Shown: positions 14,401-28,812, counted from the first letter of the stretch. The stretch: 64,000 nucleotides of DNA from Topomyia yanbarensis (GCF_030247195.1 NC_080672.1:191857810-191921809), one strand, 5' to 3'. Translations and numbers: made by a program. The notes: generated from the sequence alone by a model not told the origin.

Positions 14401-17164
14401 AATCAAATCAATCAAATCAATCAAATCAATCAAATCAATCAAATCAATCAAATCAATCAAATCAATCAAATCAATCAAATCAATCAAATCAATCAAATCA
14501 ATCAAATCAATCAAATCAATCAAATCAATCAAATCAATCAAATCAATCAAATCAATCAAATCAATCAAATCAATCAAATCAATCAAATCAATCAAATCAA
14601 TCAAATCAATCAAATCAATCAAATCAATCAAATCAATCAAATCAATCAAATCAATCAAATCAATCAAATCAATCAAATCAATCAAATCAATCAAATCAAT
14701 CAAATCAATCAAATCAATCAAATCAATCAAATCAATCAAATCAATCAAATCAATCAAATCAATCAAATCAATCAAATCAATCAAATCAATCAAATCAATC
14801 AAATCAATCAAATCAATCAAATCAATCAAATCAATCAAATCAATCAAATCAATCAAATCAATCAAATCAATCAAATCAATCAAATCAATCAAATCAATCA
14901 AATCAATCAAATCAATCAAATCAATCAAATCAATCAAATCAATCAAATCAATCAAATCAATCAAATCAATCAAATCAATCAAATCAATCAAATCAATCAA
15001 ATCAATCAAATCAATCAAATCAATCAAATCAATCAAATCAATCAAATCAATCAAATCAATCAAATCAATCAAATCAATCAAATCAATCAAATCAATCAAA
15101 TCAATCAAATCAATCAAATCAATCAAATCAATCAAATCAATCAAATCAATCAAATCAATCAAATCAATCAAATCAATCAAATCAATCAAATCAATCAAAT
15201 CAATCAAATCAATCAAATCAATCAAATCAATCAAATCAATCAAATCAATCAAATCAATCAAATCAATCAAATCAATCAAATCAATCAAATCAATCAAATC
15301 AATCAAATCAATCAAATCAATCAAATCAATCAAATCAATCAAATCAATCAAATCAATCAAATCAATCAAATCAATCAAATCAATCAAATCAATCAAATCA
15401 ATCAAATCAATCAAATCAATCAAATCAATCAAATCAATCAAATCAATCAAATCAATCAAATCAATCAAATCAATCAAATCAATCAAATCAATCAAATCAA
15501 TCAAATCAATCAAATCAATCAAATCAATCAAATCAATCAAATCAATCAAATCAATCAAATCAATCAAATCAATCAAATCAATCAAATCAATCAAATCAAT
15601 CAAATCAATCAAATCAATCAAATCAATCAAATCAATCAAATCAATCAAATCAATCAAATCAATCAAATCAATCAAATCAATCAAATCAATCAAATCAATC
15701 AAATCAATCAAATCAATCAAATCAATCAAATCAATCAAATCAATCAAATCAATCAAATCAATCAAATCAATCAAATCAATCAAATCAATCAAATCAATCA
15801 AATCAATCAAATCAATCAAATCAATCAAATCAATCAAATCAATCAAATCAATCAAATCAATCAAATCAATCAAATCAATCAAATCAATCAAATCAATCAA
15901 ATCAATCAAATCAATCAAATCAATCAAATCAATCAAATCAATCAAATCAATCAAATCAATCAAATCAATCAAATCAATCAAATCAATCAAATCAATCAAA
16001 TCAATCAAATCAATCAAATCAATCAAATCAATCAAATCAATCAAATCAATCAAATCAATCAAATCAATCAAATCAATCAAATCAATCAAATCAATCAAAT
16101 CAATCAAATCAATCAAATCAATCAAATCAATCAAATCAATCAAATCAATCAAATCAATCAAATCAATCAAATCAATCAAATCAATCAAATCAATCAAATC
16201 AATCAAATCAATCAAATCAATCAAATCAATCAAATCAATCAAATCAATCAAATCAATCAAATCAATCAAATCAATCAAATCAATCAAATCAATCAAATCA
16301 ATCAAATCAATCAAATCAATCAAATCAATCAAATCAATCAAATCAATCAAATCAATCAAATCAATCAAATCAATCAAATCAATCAAATCAATCAAATCAA
16401 TCAAATCAATCAAATCAATCAAATCAATCAAATCAATCAAATCAATCAAATCAATCAAATCAATCAAATCAATCAAATCAATCAAATCAATCAAATCAAT
16501 CAAATCAATCAAATCAATCAAATCAATCAAATCAATCAAATCAATCAAATCAATCAAATCAATCAAATCAATCAAATCAATCAAATCAATCAAATCAATC
16601 AAATCAATCAAATCAATCAAATCAATCAAATCAATCAAATCAATCAAATCAATCAAATCAATCAAATCAATCAAATCAATCAAATCAATCAAATCAATCA
16701 AATCAATCAAATCAATCAAATCAATCAAATCAATCAAATCAATCAAATCAATCAAATCAATCAAATCAATCAAATCAATCAAATCAATCAAATCAATCAA
16801 ATCAATCAAATCAATCAAATCAATCAAATCAATCAAATCAATCAAATCAATCAAATCAATCAAATCAATCAAATCAATCAAATCAATCAAATCAATCAAA
16901 TCAATCAAATCAATCAAATCAATCAAATCAATCAAATCAATCAAATCAATCAAATCAATCAAATCAATCAAATCAATCAAATCAATCAAATCAATCAAAT
17001 CAATCAAATCAATCAAATCAATCAAATCAATCAAATCAATCAAATCAATCAAATCAATCAAATCAATCAAATCAATCAAATCAATCAAATCAATCAAATC
17101 AATCAAATCAATCAAATCAATCAAATCAATCAAATCAATCAAATCAATCAAATCAATCAAATCA
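5462..17164. repeat. 9-bp satellite array 2, uniform left portion
   Basis: Head-to-tail TCAAATCAA units occupy 11.7 kb. The first 830 bp contain phase slips (near 5520, 5606, 5915, 5960, 6052 and 6290) and three adjacent G-type units at about 5718-5745. From about 6300 to the gap I can see only one interruption, a short non-unit sequence at 9801-9812 (AAACACAACAAT). The 7.35 kb from 9813 to 17164 show no substitution on reading. Such uniformity suggests recent expansion or an assembly consensus effect. Forward frames read Ser-Asn-Gln, Gln-Ile-Asn and Lys-Ser-Ile repeats, and one reverse frame reads Leu-Ile-Asp. None is supported as a gene. Confidence 0.97.
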
Positions 17165-17664
17165 NNNNNNNNNNNNNNNNNNNNNNNNNNNNNNNNNNNN
17201 NNNNNNNNNNNNNNNNNNNNNNNNNNNNNNNNNNNNNNNNNNNNNNNNNNNNNNNNNNNNNNNNNNNNNNNNNNNNNNNNNNNNNNNNNNNNNNNNNNNN
17301 NNNNNNNNNNNNNNNNNNNNNNNNNNNNNNNNNNNNNNNNNNNNNNNNNNNNNNNNNNNNNNNNNNNNNNNNNNNNNNNNNNNNNNNNNNNNNNNNNNNN
17401 NNNNNNNNNNNNNNNNNNNNNNNNNNNNNNNNNNNNNNNNNNNNNNNNNNNNNNNNNNNNNNNNNNNNNNNNNNNNNNNNNNNNNNNNNNNNNNNNNNNN
17501 NNNNNNNNNNNNNNNNNNNNNNNNNNNNNNNNNNNNNNNNNNNNNNNNNNNNNNNNNNNNNNNNNNNNNNNNNNNNNNNNNNNNNNNNNNNNNNNNNNNN
17601 NNNNNNNNNNNNNNNNNNNNNNNNNNNNNNNNNNNNNNNNNNNNNNNNNNNNNNNNNNNNNNNN
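17165..17664. other. Assembly gap of 500 N
   Basis: Exactly 500 ambiguous bases sit inside the satellite. A round number points to a placeholder of unknown true length. Uniform satellite flanks it on the left, and the mosaic portion starts about 320 bp to its right. Confidence 0.99.
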
Positions 17665-17987
17665 ATCAAATCAATCAAATCAATCAAATCAATCAAATCA
17701 ATCAAATCAATCAAATCAATCAAATCAATCAAATCAATCAAATCAATCAAATCAATCAAATCAATCAAATCAATCAAATCAATCAAATCAATCAAATCAA
17801 TCAAATCAATCAAATCAATCAAATCAATCAAATCAATCAAATCAATCAAATCAATCAAATCAATCAAATCAATCAAATCAATCAAATCAATCAAATCAAT
17901 CAAATCAATCAAATCAATCAAATCAATCAAATCAATCAAATCAATCAAATCAATCAAATCAATCAAATCAATCAAATCAATCAAATC

Positions 17988-18966
17988 AAGCAAATCAAGC
18001 AAATCAAGCAAATCAAGCAAATCAAGCAAATCAAGCATATCAAGCAAATCAAGCAAATCAAGCAAATCAAGCAAATCAAGCAAATCAAGCAAATCAAGCA
18101 AATCAAGCAAATCAAGCAAATCAAGCAAATCAAGCAAATCAAGCAAATCAAGCAAATCAAGCAAATCAAGCAAATCAAGCAAATCAAGCAAATCAAGCAA
18201 ATCAAGCAAATCAAGCAAATCAAGCAAATCAAGCAAATCAAGCAAATCAAGCAAATCAAGCAAATCAAGCAAATCAAGCAAATCAAGCAAATCAAGCAAA
18301 TCAAGCAAATCAAGCAAATCAAGCAAATCAAGCAAATCAAGCAAATCAAGCAAATCAAGCAAATCAAGCAAATCAAGCAAATCAAGCAAATCAAGCAAAT
18401 CAAGCAAATCAAGCAAATCAAGCAAATCAAGCAAATCAAGCAAATCAAGCAAATCAAGCAAATCAAGCAAATCAAGCATATCAAGCATATCAAGCAAATC
18501 AAGCAAATCAAGCAAATCAAGCATATCAAGCATATCAAGCAAATCAAGCAAATCAAGCAAATCAAGCATATCAAGCAAATCAAGCAAATCAAGCAAATCA
18601 AGCAAATCAAGCAAATCAAGCAAATCAAGCAAATCAAGCAAATCAAGCAAATCAAGCAAATCAAGCAAATCAAGCAAATCAAGCAAATCAAGCAAATCAA
18701 GCAAATCAAGCAAATCAAGCAAATCAAGCAAATCAAGCAAATCAAGCAAATCAAGCAAATCAAGCAAATCAAGCAAATCAAGCAAATCAAGCAAATCAAG
18801 CATATCAAGCAAATCAAGCAAATCAAGCAAATCAAGCAAATCAAGCATATCAAGCATATCAAGCAAATCAAGCAAATCAAGCATATCAAGCATATCAAGC
18901 ATATCAAGCAAATCAAGCAAATCAAGCAAATCAAGCAAATCAAGCAAATCAAGCAAATCAAGCATC
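17988..18966. repeat. G-type/T-type satellite block, copy 1
   Basis: About 109 units, mostly of the AATCAAGCA type, with scattered AAGCATATC units singly, in pairs and in one triplet. The block ends with the distinctive junction AGCATCAATTCAATC at about 18961, which recurs at about 28223 at the end of a similar block. Confidence 0.9.
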
Positions 18967-20741
18967 AATTCAATCAAATCAATCAAATCAATCAAATCAA
19001 TCAAATCAATCAAATCAATCAAATCAATCAAATCAATCAAATCAATCAAATCAATCAAATCAATCAAATCAATCAAATCAATCAAATCAATCAAATCAAT
19101 CAAATCAATCAAATCAATCAAATCAATCAAATCAATCAAATCAATCAAATCAATCAAATCAATCAAATCAATCAAATCAATCAAATCAATCAAATCAATC
19201 AAATCAATCAAATCGATCAAATCGATCAAATCAATCAAATCGATCAAATCAATCAAATCAATCAAATCAATCAAATCAATCAAATCAATCAAATCAATCA
19301 AATCAATCAAATCAATCAAATCAATCAAATCAATCAAATCAATCAAATCAATCAAATCAATCAAATCAATCAAATCAATCAAATCAATCAAATCAATCAA
19401 ATCAATCAAATCAATCAAATCAATCAAATCAATCAAATCAATCAAATCAATCAAATCAATCAAATCAATCAAATCAATCAAATCAATCAAATCAATCAAA
19501 TCAATCAATCAATCAAATCAATCAAATCAATCAAATCAATCAAATCAATCAAATCAATCAAATCAATCAAATCAATCAAATCAATCAAATCAATCAAATC
19601 AATCAAATCAATCAAATCAATCAAATCAATCAAATCAATCAAATCAATCAAATCAATCAAATCAATCAAATCAATCAAATCAATCAAATCAATCAAATCA
19701 ATCAAATCAATCAAATCAATCAAATCAATCAAATCAATCAAATCAATCAAATCAATCAAATCAATCAAATCAATCAAATCAATCAAATCAATCAAATCAA
19801 TCAAATCAATCAAATCAATCAAATCAATCAAATCAATCAAATCAATCAAATCAATCAAATCAATCAAATCAATCAAATCAATCAAATCAATCAAATCAAT
19901 CAAATCAATCAAATCAATCAAATCAATCAAATCAATCAAATCAATCAAATCAATCAAATCAATCAAATCAATCAAATCAATCAAATCAATCAAATCAATC
20001 AAATCAATCAAATCAATCAAATCAATCAAATCAATCAAATCAATCAAATCAATCAAATCAATCAAATCAATCAAATCAATCAAATCAATCAAATCAATCA
20101 AATCAATCAAATCAATCAAATCAATCAAATCAATCAAATCAATCAAATCAATCAAATCAATCAAATCAATCAAATCAATCAAATCAATCAAATCAATCAA
20201 ATCAATCAAATCAATCAAATCAATCAAATCAATCAAATCAATCAAATCAATCAAATCAATCAAATCAATCAAATCAATCAAATCAATCAAATCAATCAAA
20301 TCAATCAATCAATCAAATCAATCAAATCAATCAAATCAATCAAATCAATCAAATCAATCAAATCAATCAAATCAATCAAATCAATCAAATCAATCAAATC
20401 AATCAAATCAATCAAATCAATCAAATCAATCAAATCAATCAAATCAATCAAATCAATCAAATCAATCAAATCAATCAAATCAATCAAATCAATCAAATCA
20501 ATCAAATCAATCAAATCAATCAAATCAATCAAATCAATCAAATCAATCAAATCAATCAAATCAATCAAATCAATCAAATCAATCAAATCAATCAAATCAA
20601 TCAAATCAATCAAATCAATCAAATCAATCAAATCAATCAAATCAATCAAATCAATCAAATCAATCAAATCAATCAAATCAATCAAATCAATCAAATCAAT
20701 CAAATCAATCAAATCAATCAAATCAATCAAATCAATCAAAT

Positions 20742-21597
20742 CAAGCAAATCAATCAAATCAATCAAATCAATCAAATCAATCAAATCGATCAAATCGATC
20801 AAATCGATCAAATCGATCAAATCGATCAAATCAATCAAATCAATCAAATCAATCAAATCAATCAAATCAATCAAATCAATCAAATCAAGCAAATCAAGCA
20901 AATCAAGCAAATCAAGCAAATCAAGCAAATCAAGCAAATCAAGCAAATCAAGCAAATCAAGCAAATCAAGCAAATCAAGCAAATCAAGCAAATCAAGCAA
21001 ATCAAGCAAATCAATCAAATCAAGCAAATCAAACAAATCAAGCAAATCAAGCAAATCAAGCAAATCAAGCAAATCAAGCAAATCAAGCAAATCAAGCAAA
21101 TCAAGCAAATCAAGCAAATCAAGCAAATCAAGCAAATCAAGCAAATCAAGCAAATCAAGCAAATCAAGCAAATCAAGCAAATCAAGCAAATCAAGCAAAT
21201 CAAGCAAATCAAGCAAATCAAGCAAATCAAGCAAATCAAGCAAATCAAGCAAATCAAGCAAATCAAGCAAATCAAGCAAATCAAGCAAATCAAGCAAATC
21301 AAGCAAATCAAGCAAATCAAGCAAATCAAGCAAATCAAGCAAATCAAGCAAATCAAGCAAATCAAGCAAATCAAGCAAATCAAGCAAATCAAGCAAATCA
21401 AGCAAATCAAGCAAATCAAGCAAATCAAGCAAATCAAGCAAATCAAGCAAATCAAGCAAATCAAGCAAATCAAGCAAATCAAGCAAATCAAGCAAATCAA
21501 GCAAATCAAGCAAATCAAGCAAATCAAGCAAATCAAGCAAATCAAGCAAATCAAGCAAATCAAGCAAATCAAGCAAATTAAGCAAATCAAGCAAATC
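20742..21597. repeat. Higher-order satellite module, copy 1
   Basis: The order is one G-type unit, base units, five CGA-type units (first variant G at 20788), base units, a G-type run, one base unit near 21012, an AAACAAATC variant near 21028, a long G-type run, then an AAATTAAGC variant near 21578. The same order recurs at 22157-22957. Confidence 0.88.
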
Positions 21598-22156
21598 AAT
21601 CAAATCAATCAAATCAATCAAATCAATCAAATCAATCAAATCAATCAAATCAATCAAATCAATCAAATCAATCAAATCAATCAAATCAATCAAATCAATC
21701 AAATCAATCAAATCAATCAAATCAATCAAATCAATCAAATCAATCAAATCAATCAAATCAATCAAATCAATCAAATCAATCAAATCAATCAAATCAATCA
21801 AATCAATCAAATCAATCAAATCAATCAAATCAATCAAATCAATCAAATCAATCAAATCAATCAAATCAATCAAATCAATCAAATCAATCAAATCAATCAA
21901 ATCAATCAAATCAATCAAATCAATCAAATCAATCAAATCAATCAAATCAATCAAATCAATCAAATCAATCAAATCAATCAAATCAATCAAATCAATCAAA
22001 TCAATCAAATCAATCAAATCAATCAAATCAATCAAATCAATCAAATCAATCAAATCAATCAAATCAATCAAATCAATCAAATCAATCAAATCAATCAAAT
22101 CAATCAAATCAATCAAATCAATCAAATCAATCAAATCAATCAAATCAATCAAATCA

Positions 22157-22957
22157 AGCAAATCAATCAAATCAATCAAATCAATCAAATCAATCAAATC
22201 AATCAAATCGATCAAATCGATCAAATCGATCAAATCGATCAAATCGATCAAATCAATCAAATCAATCAAATCAATCAAATCAATCAAATCAATCAAATCA
22301 ATCAAATCAATCAAATCAAGCAAATCAAGCAAATCAAGCAAATCAAGCAAATCAAGCAAATCAAGCAAATCAAGCAAATCAAGCAAATCAAGCAAATCAA
22401 GCAAATCAAGCAAATCAAGCAAATCAAGCAAATCAAGCAAATCAAGCAAATCAAGCAAATCAATCAAATCAAGCAAATCAAACAAATCAAGCAAATCAAG
22501 CAAATCAAGCAAATCAAGCAAATCAAGCAAATCAAGCAAATCAAGCAAATCAAGCAAATCAAGCAAATCAAGCAAATCAAGCAAATCAAGCAAATCAAGC
22601 AAATCAAGCAAATCAAGCAAATCAAGCAAATCAAGCAAATCAAGCAAATCAAGCAAATCAAGCAAATCAAGCAAATCAAGCAAATCAAGCAAATCAAGCA
22701 AATCAAGCAAATCAAGCAAATCAAGCAAATCAAGCAAATCAAGCAAATCAAGCAAATCAAGCAAATCAAGCAAATCAAGCAAATCAAGCAAATCAAGCAA
22801 ATCAAGCAAATCAAGCAAATCAAGCAAATCAAGCAAATCAAGCAAATCAAGCAAATCAAGCAAATCAAGCAAATCAAGCAAATCAAGCAAATCAAGCAAA
22901 TCAAGCAAATCAAGCAAATCAAGCAAATCAAGCAAATTAAGCAAATCAAGCAAATCA
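22157..22957. repeat. Higher-order satellite module, copy 2
   Basis: It repeats the order of markers of the module at 20742: five CGA-type units (first variant G at 22210), a G-type run, a single base unit near 22465, AAACAAATC near 22484, a long G-type run and AAATTAAGC near 22937. The CGA markers are 1422 bp apart (158 units) and the AAATTAAGC markers 1359 bp apart (151 units), so the copies differ by gain or loss of whole units. Confidence 0.88.
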
Positions 22958-24053
22958 ATCAAATCAATCAAATCAATCAAATCAATCAAATCAATCAAAT
23001 CAATCAAATCAATCAAATCAATCAAATCAATCAAATCAATCAAATCAATCAAATCAATCAAATCAATCAAATCAATCAAATCAATCAAATCAATCAAATC
23101 AATCAAATCAATCAAATCAATCAAATCAATCAAATCAATCAAATCAATCAAATCAATCAAATCAATCAAATCAATCAAATCAATCAAATCAATCAAATCA
23201 ATCAAATCAATCAAATCAATCAAATCAATCAAATCAATCAAATCAATCAAATCAATCAAATCAATCAAATCAATCAAATCAATCAAATCAATCAAATCAA
23301 TCAAATCAATCAAATCAATCAAATCAATCAAATCAATCAAATCAATCAAATCAATCAAATCAATCAAATCAATCAAATCAATCAAATCAATCAAATCAAT
23401 CAAATCAATCAAATCAATCAAATCAATCAAATCAATCAAATCAATCAAATCAATCAAATCAATCAAATCAATCAAATCAATCAAATCAATCAAATCAATC
23501 AAATCAATCAAATCAATCAAATCAATCAAATCAATCAAATCAATCAAATCAATCAAATCAATCAAATCGATCAAATCAATCAAATCAATCAAATCAATCA
23601 AATCAATCAAATCAATCAAATCAATCAAATCAATCAAATCAATCAAATCAATCAAATCAATCAAATCAATCAAATCAATCAAATCAATCAAATCAATCAA
23701 ATCAATCAAATCAATCAAATCAATCAAATCAATCAAATCAATCAAATCAATCAAATCAATCAAATCAATCAAATCAATCAAATCAATCAAATCAATCAAA
23801 TCAATCAAATCAATCAAATCAATCAAATCAATCAAATCAATCAAATCAATCAAATCAATCAAATCAATCAAATCAATCAAATCAATCAAATCAATCAAAT
23901 CAATCAAATCAATCAAATCAATCAAATCAATCAAATCAATCAAATCAATCAAATCAATCAAATCAATCAAATCAATCAAATCAATCAAATCAATCAAATC
24001 AATCAAATCAATCAAATCAATCAAATCAATCAAATCAATCAAATCAATCAAAT

Positions 24054-24808
24054 CAAGCAAATCAAGCAAATCAAGCAAATCAAGCAAATCAAGCAAATCA
24101 AGCAAATCAAGCAAATCAAGCAAATCAAGCAAATCAAGCAAATCAAGCAAATCAAGCAAATCAAGCAAATCAAGCAAATCAAGCAAATCAAGCAAATCAA
24201 GCAAATCAAGCAAATCAAGCAAATCAAGCAAATCAAGCAAATCAAGCAAATCAAGCAAATCAAGCAAATCAAGCAAATCAAGCAAATCAAGCAAATCAAG
24301 CAAATCAAGCAAATCAAGCAAATCAAGCAAATCAAGCAAATCAAGCAAATCAAGCAAATCAAGCAAATCAAGCAAATCAAGCAAATCAAGCAAATCAAGC
24401 AAATCAAGCAAATCAAGCAAATCAAGCAAATCAAGCAAATCAAGCAAATCAAGCAAATCAAGCAAATCAAGCAAATCAAGCAAATCAAGCAAATCAAGCA
24501 AATCAAGCAAATCAAGCAAATCAAGCAAATCAAGCAAATCAAGCAAATCAAGCAAATCAAGCAAATCAAGCAAATCAAGCAAATCAAGCAAATCAAGCAA
24601 ATCAAGCAAATCAAGCAAATCAAGCAAATCAAGCAAATCAAGCAAATCAAGCAAATCAAGCAAATCAAGCAAATCAAGCAAATCAAGCAAATCAAGCAAA
24701 TCAAGCAAATCAAGCAAATCAAGCAAATCAAGCAAATCAAGCAAATCAAGCAAATCAAGCAAATCAAGCAAATCAAGCAAATCAAGCAAATCAAGCAAAT
24801 CAAGCAAA
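24054..24808. repeat. Uniform G-type satellite block
   Basis: About 84 units of AATCAAGCA without visible variants, flanked by base-type units on both sides. Confidence 0.9.
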
Positions 24809-24897
24809 TCAATCAAATCAATCAAATCAATCAAATCAATCAAATCAATCAAATCAATCAAATCAATCAAATCAATCAAATCAATTAAATCAATCAA

Positions 24898-25433
24898 ATC
24901 AATCGAATCAATCGAATCAATCGAATCAATCGAATCAATCGAATCAATCGAATCAATCGAATCAATCGAATCAATCGAATCAATCGAATCAATCGAATCA
25001 ATCGAATCAATCGAATCAATCGAATCAATCGAATCAATCGAATCAATCGAATCAATCGAATCAATCGAATCAATCGAATCAATCGAATCAATCGATTCAA
25101 TCGAATCAATCGAATCAATCGAATCAATCGAATCAATCGAATCAATCGAATCAATCGAATCAATCGAATCAATCGAATCAATCGAATCAATCGAATCAAT
25201 CGAATCAATCGAATCAATCGAATCAATCGAATCAATCGAATCAATCGAATCAATCGAATCAATCGAATCAATCGAATCAATCGAATCAATCGAATCAATC
25301 GAATCAATCGAATCAATCGAATCAATCGAATCAATCGAATCAATCGAATCAATCGAATCAATCGAATCAATCGAATCAATCGAATCAATCGAATCAATCG
25401 AATCAATCGAATCAATCGAATCAATCGAATCAA
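24898..25433. repeat. GAA-type satellite block
   Basis: About 59 units of the form TCGAATCAA, with one internal variant (TCGATTCAA) near 25091-25100. A TCAATTAAA variant sits just before it at 24881-24889. Isolated GAA-type units reappear at 26919 and 26964-26990, inside base-type sequence. Confidence 0.9.
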
Positions 25434-25464
25434 TCAAATCAATCAAATCAATCAAATCAATCAA

Positions 25465-26295
25465 ATCAAGCAAATCAAGCAAATCAAGCAAATCAAGCAA
25501 ATCAAGCAAATCAAGCAAATCAAGCAAATCAAGCAAATCAAGCAAATCAAGCAAATCAAGCAAATCAAGCAAATCAAGCAAATCAAGCAAATCAAGCAAA
25601 TCAAGCAAATCAAGCAAATCAAGCAAATCAAGCAAATCAAGCAAATCAAGCAAATCAAGCAAATCAAGCAAATCAAGCAAATCAAGCAAATCAAGCAAAT
25701 CAAGCAAATCAAGCAAATCAAGCAAATCAAGCAAATCAAGCAAATCAAGCAAATCAAGCAAATCAAGCAAATCAAGCAAATCAAGCAAATCAAGCAAATC
25801 AAGCAAATCAAGCAAATCAAGCAAATCAAGCAAATCAAGCAAATCAAGCAAATCAAGCAAATCAAGCAAATCAAGCAAATCAAGCAAATCAAGCAAATCA
25901 AGCAAATCAAGCAAATCAAGCAAATCAAGCAAATCAAGCAAATCAAGCAAATCAAGCAAATCAAGCAAATCAAGCAAATCAAGCAAATCAAGCAAATCAA
26001 GCAAATCAAGCAAATCAAGCAAATCAAGCAAATCAAGCAAATCAAGCAAATCAAGCAAATCAAGCAAATCAAGCAAATCAAGCAAATCAAGCAAATCAAG
26101 CAAATCAAGCAAATCAAGCAAATCAAGCAAATCAAGCAAATCAAGCAAATCAAGCAAATCAAGCAAATCAAGCAAATCAAGCAAATCAAGCAAATCAAGC
26201 AAATCAAGCAAATCAAGCAAATCAAGCAAATCAAGCAAATCAAGCAAATCAAGCAAATCAAGCAAATCAAGCAAATCAAGCAAATCAAGCAAATC
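25465..26295. repeat. Uniform G-type satellite block
   Basis: About 92 units of AATCAAGCA without visible variants, separated from the GAA-type block by only about four base-type units. Confidence 0.9.
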
Positions 26296-27236
26296 AATCA
26301 AATCAATCAAATCAATCAAATCAATCAAATCAATCAAATCAATCAAATCAATCAAATCAATCAAATCAATCAAATCAATCAAATCAATCAAATCAATCAA
26401 ATCAATCAAATCAATCAAATCAATCAAATCAATCAAATCAATCAAATCAATCAAATCAATCAAATCAATCAAATCAATCAAATCAATCAAATCAATCAAA
26501 TCAATCAAATCAATCAAATCAATCAAATCAATCAAATCAATCAAATCAATCAAATCAATCAAATCAATCAAATCAATCAAATCAATCAAATCAATCAAAT
26601 CAATCAAATCAATCAAATCAATCAAATCAATCAAATCAATCAAATCAATCAAATCAATCAAATCAATCAAATCAATCAAATCAATCAAATCAATCAAATC
26701 AATCAAATCAATCAAATCAATCAAATCAATCAAATCAATCAAATCAATCAAATCAATCAAATCAATCAAATCAATCAAATCAATCAAATCAATCAAATCA
26801 ATCAAATCAATCAAATCAATCAAATCAATCAAATCAATCAAATCACTCAAATCAATCAAATCAATCAAATCAATCAAATCAATCAAATCAATCAAATCAA
26901 TCAAATCAATCAAATCAATCGAATCAATCAAATCAATCAAATCAATCAAATCAATCAAATCAATCGAATCAATCGAATCAATCGAATCAATCAAATCAAT
27001 CAAATCAATCAAATCAATCAAATCAATCAAATCAATCAAATCAATCAAATCAATCAAATCAATCAAATCAATCAAATCAATCAAATCAATCAAATCAATC
27101 AAATCAATCAAATCAATCAAATCAATCAAATCAATCAAATCAATCAAATCAATCAAATCAATCAAATCAATCAAATCAATCAAATCAATCAAATCAATCA
27201 AATCAATCAAATCAATCAAATCAATCAAATCAATCA

Positions 27237-28228
27237 AATCAAGCAAATCAAGCAAATCAAGCAAATCAAGCATATCAAGCATATCAAGCATATCAAGCAT
27301 ATCAAGCAAATCAAGCAAATCAAGCAAATCAAGCAAATCAAGCAAATCAAGCAAATCAAGCAAATCAAGCAAATCAAGCAAATCAAGCAAATCAAGCAAA
27401 TCAAGCAAATCAAGCAAATCAAGCAAATCAAGCAAATCAAGCAAATCAAGCAAATCAAGCAAATCAAGCAAATCAAGCAAATCAAGCAAATCAAGCAAAT
27501 CAAGCAAATCAAGCAAATCAAGCAAATCAAGCAAATCAAGCAAATCAAGCAAATCAAGCAAATCAAGCAAATCAAGCAAATCAAGCAAATCAAGCAAATC
27601 AAGCAAATCAAGCAAATCAAGCAAATCAAGCAAATCAAGCAAATCAAGCAAATCAAGCAAATCAAGCAAATCAAGCAAATCAAGCAAATCAAGCAAATCA
27701 AGCAAATCAAGCAAATCAAGCAAATCAAGCAAATCAAGCAAATCAAGCAAATCAAGCATATCAAGCATATCAAGCATATCAAGCATATCAAGCATATCAA
27801 GCAAATCAAGCATATCAAGCATATCAAGCATATCAAGCAAATCAAGCAAATCAAGCAAATCAAGCAAATCAAGCAAATCAAGCAAATCAAGCAAATCAAG
27901 CAAATCAAGCAAATCAAGCAAATCAAGCAAATCAAGCAAATCAAGCAAATCAAGCAAATCAAGCAAATCAAGCAAATCAAGCAAATCAAGCAAATCAAGC
28001 AAATCAAGCAAATCAAGCAAATCAAGCAAATCAAGCAAATCAAGCAAATCAAGCAAATCAAGCAAATCAAGCAAATCAAGCATATCAAGCATATCAAGCA
28101 AATCAAGCAAATCAAGCATATCAAGCATATCAAGCAAATCAAGCAAATCAAGCAAATCAAGCAAATCAAGCAAATCAAGCAAATCAAGCAAATCAAGCAA
28201 ATCAAGCAAATCAAGCAAATCAAGCATC
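27237..28228. repeat. G-type/T-type satellite block, copy 2
   Basis: It resembles the block at 17988-18966: G-type units with clusters of AAGCATATC (four near 27270-27305, a run near 27755-27835, pairs near 28080 and 28117). It ends in the same junction, AGCATCAATTCAATC, at about 28223, which is 9262 bp from the first occurrence. Confidence 0.9.
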
Positions 28229-28812
28229 AATTCAATCAAATCAAATCAATCAAATCAATCAAATCAATCAAATCAATCAAATCAATCAAATCAATCAAAT
28301 CAATCAAATCAATCAAATCAATCAAATCAATCAAATCAATCAAATCAATCAAATCAATCAAATCAATCAAATCAATCAAATCAATCAAATCAATCAAATC
28401 AATCAAATCAATCAAATCAATCAAATCAATCAAATCAATCAAATCAATCAAATCAATCAAATCAATCAAATCAATCAAATCAATCAAATCAATCAAATCA
28501 ATCAAATCAATCAAATCAATCAAATCAATCAAATCAATCAAATCAATCAAATCAATCAAATCAATCAAATCAATCAAATCAATCAAATCAATCAAATCAA
28601 TCAAATCAATCAAATCAATCAAATCAATCAAATCAATCAAATCAATCAAATCAATCAAATCAATCAAATCAATCAAATCAATCAAATCAATCAAATCAAT
28701 CAAATCAATCAAATCAATCAAATCAATCAAATCAATCAAATCAATCAAATCAATCAAATCAATCAAATCAATCAAATCAATCAAATCAATCAAATCAATC
28801 AAATCAATCAAA

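Noticed and set aside
6285..17160. Long reverse-strand Leu-Ile-Asp open frames
   Set aside because: Same cause: the complement of the 9-mer has one stop-free frame. No start context, domain or codon bias.
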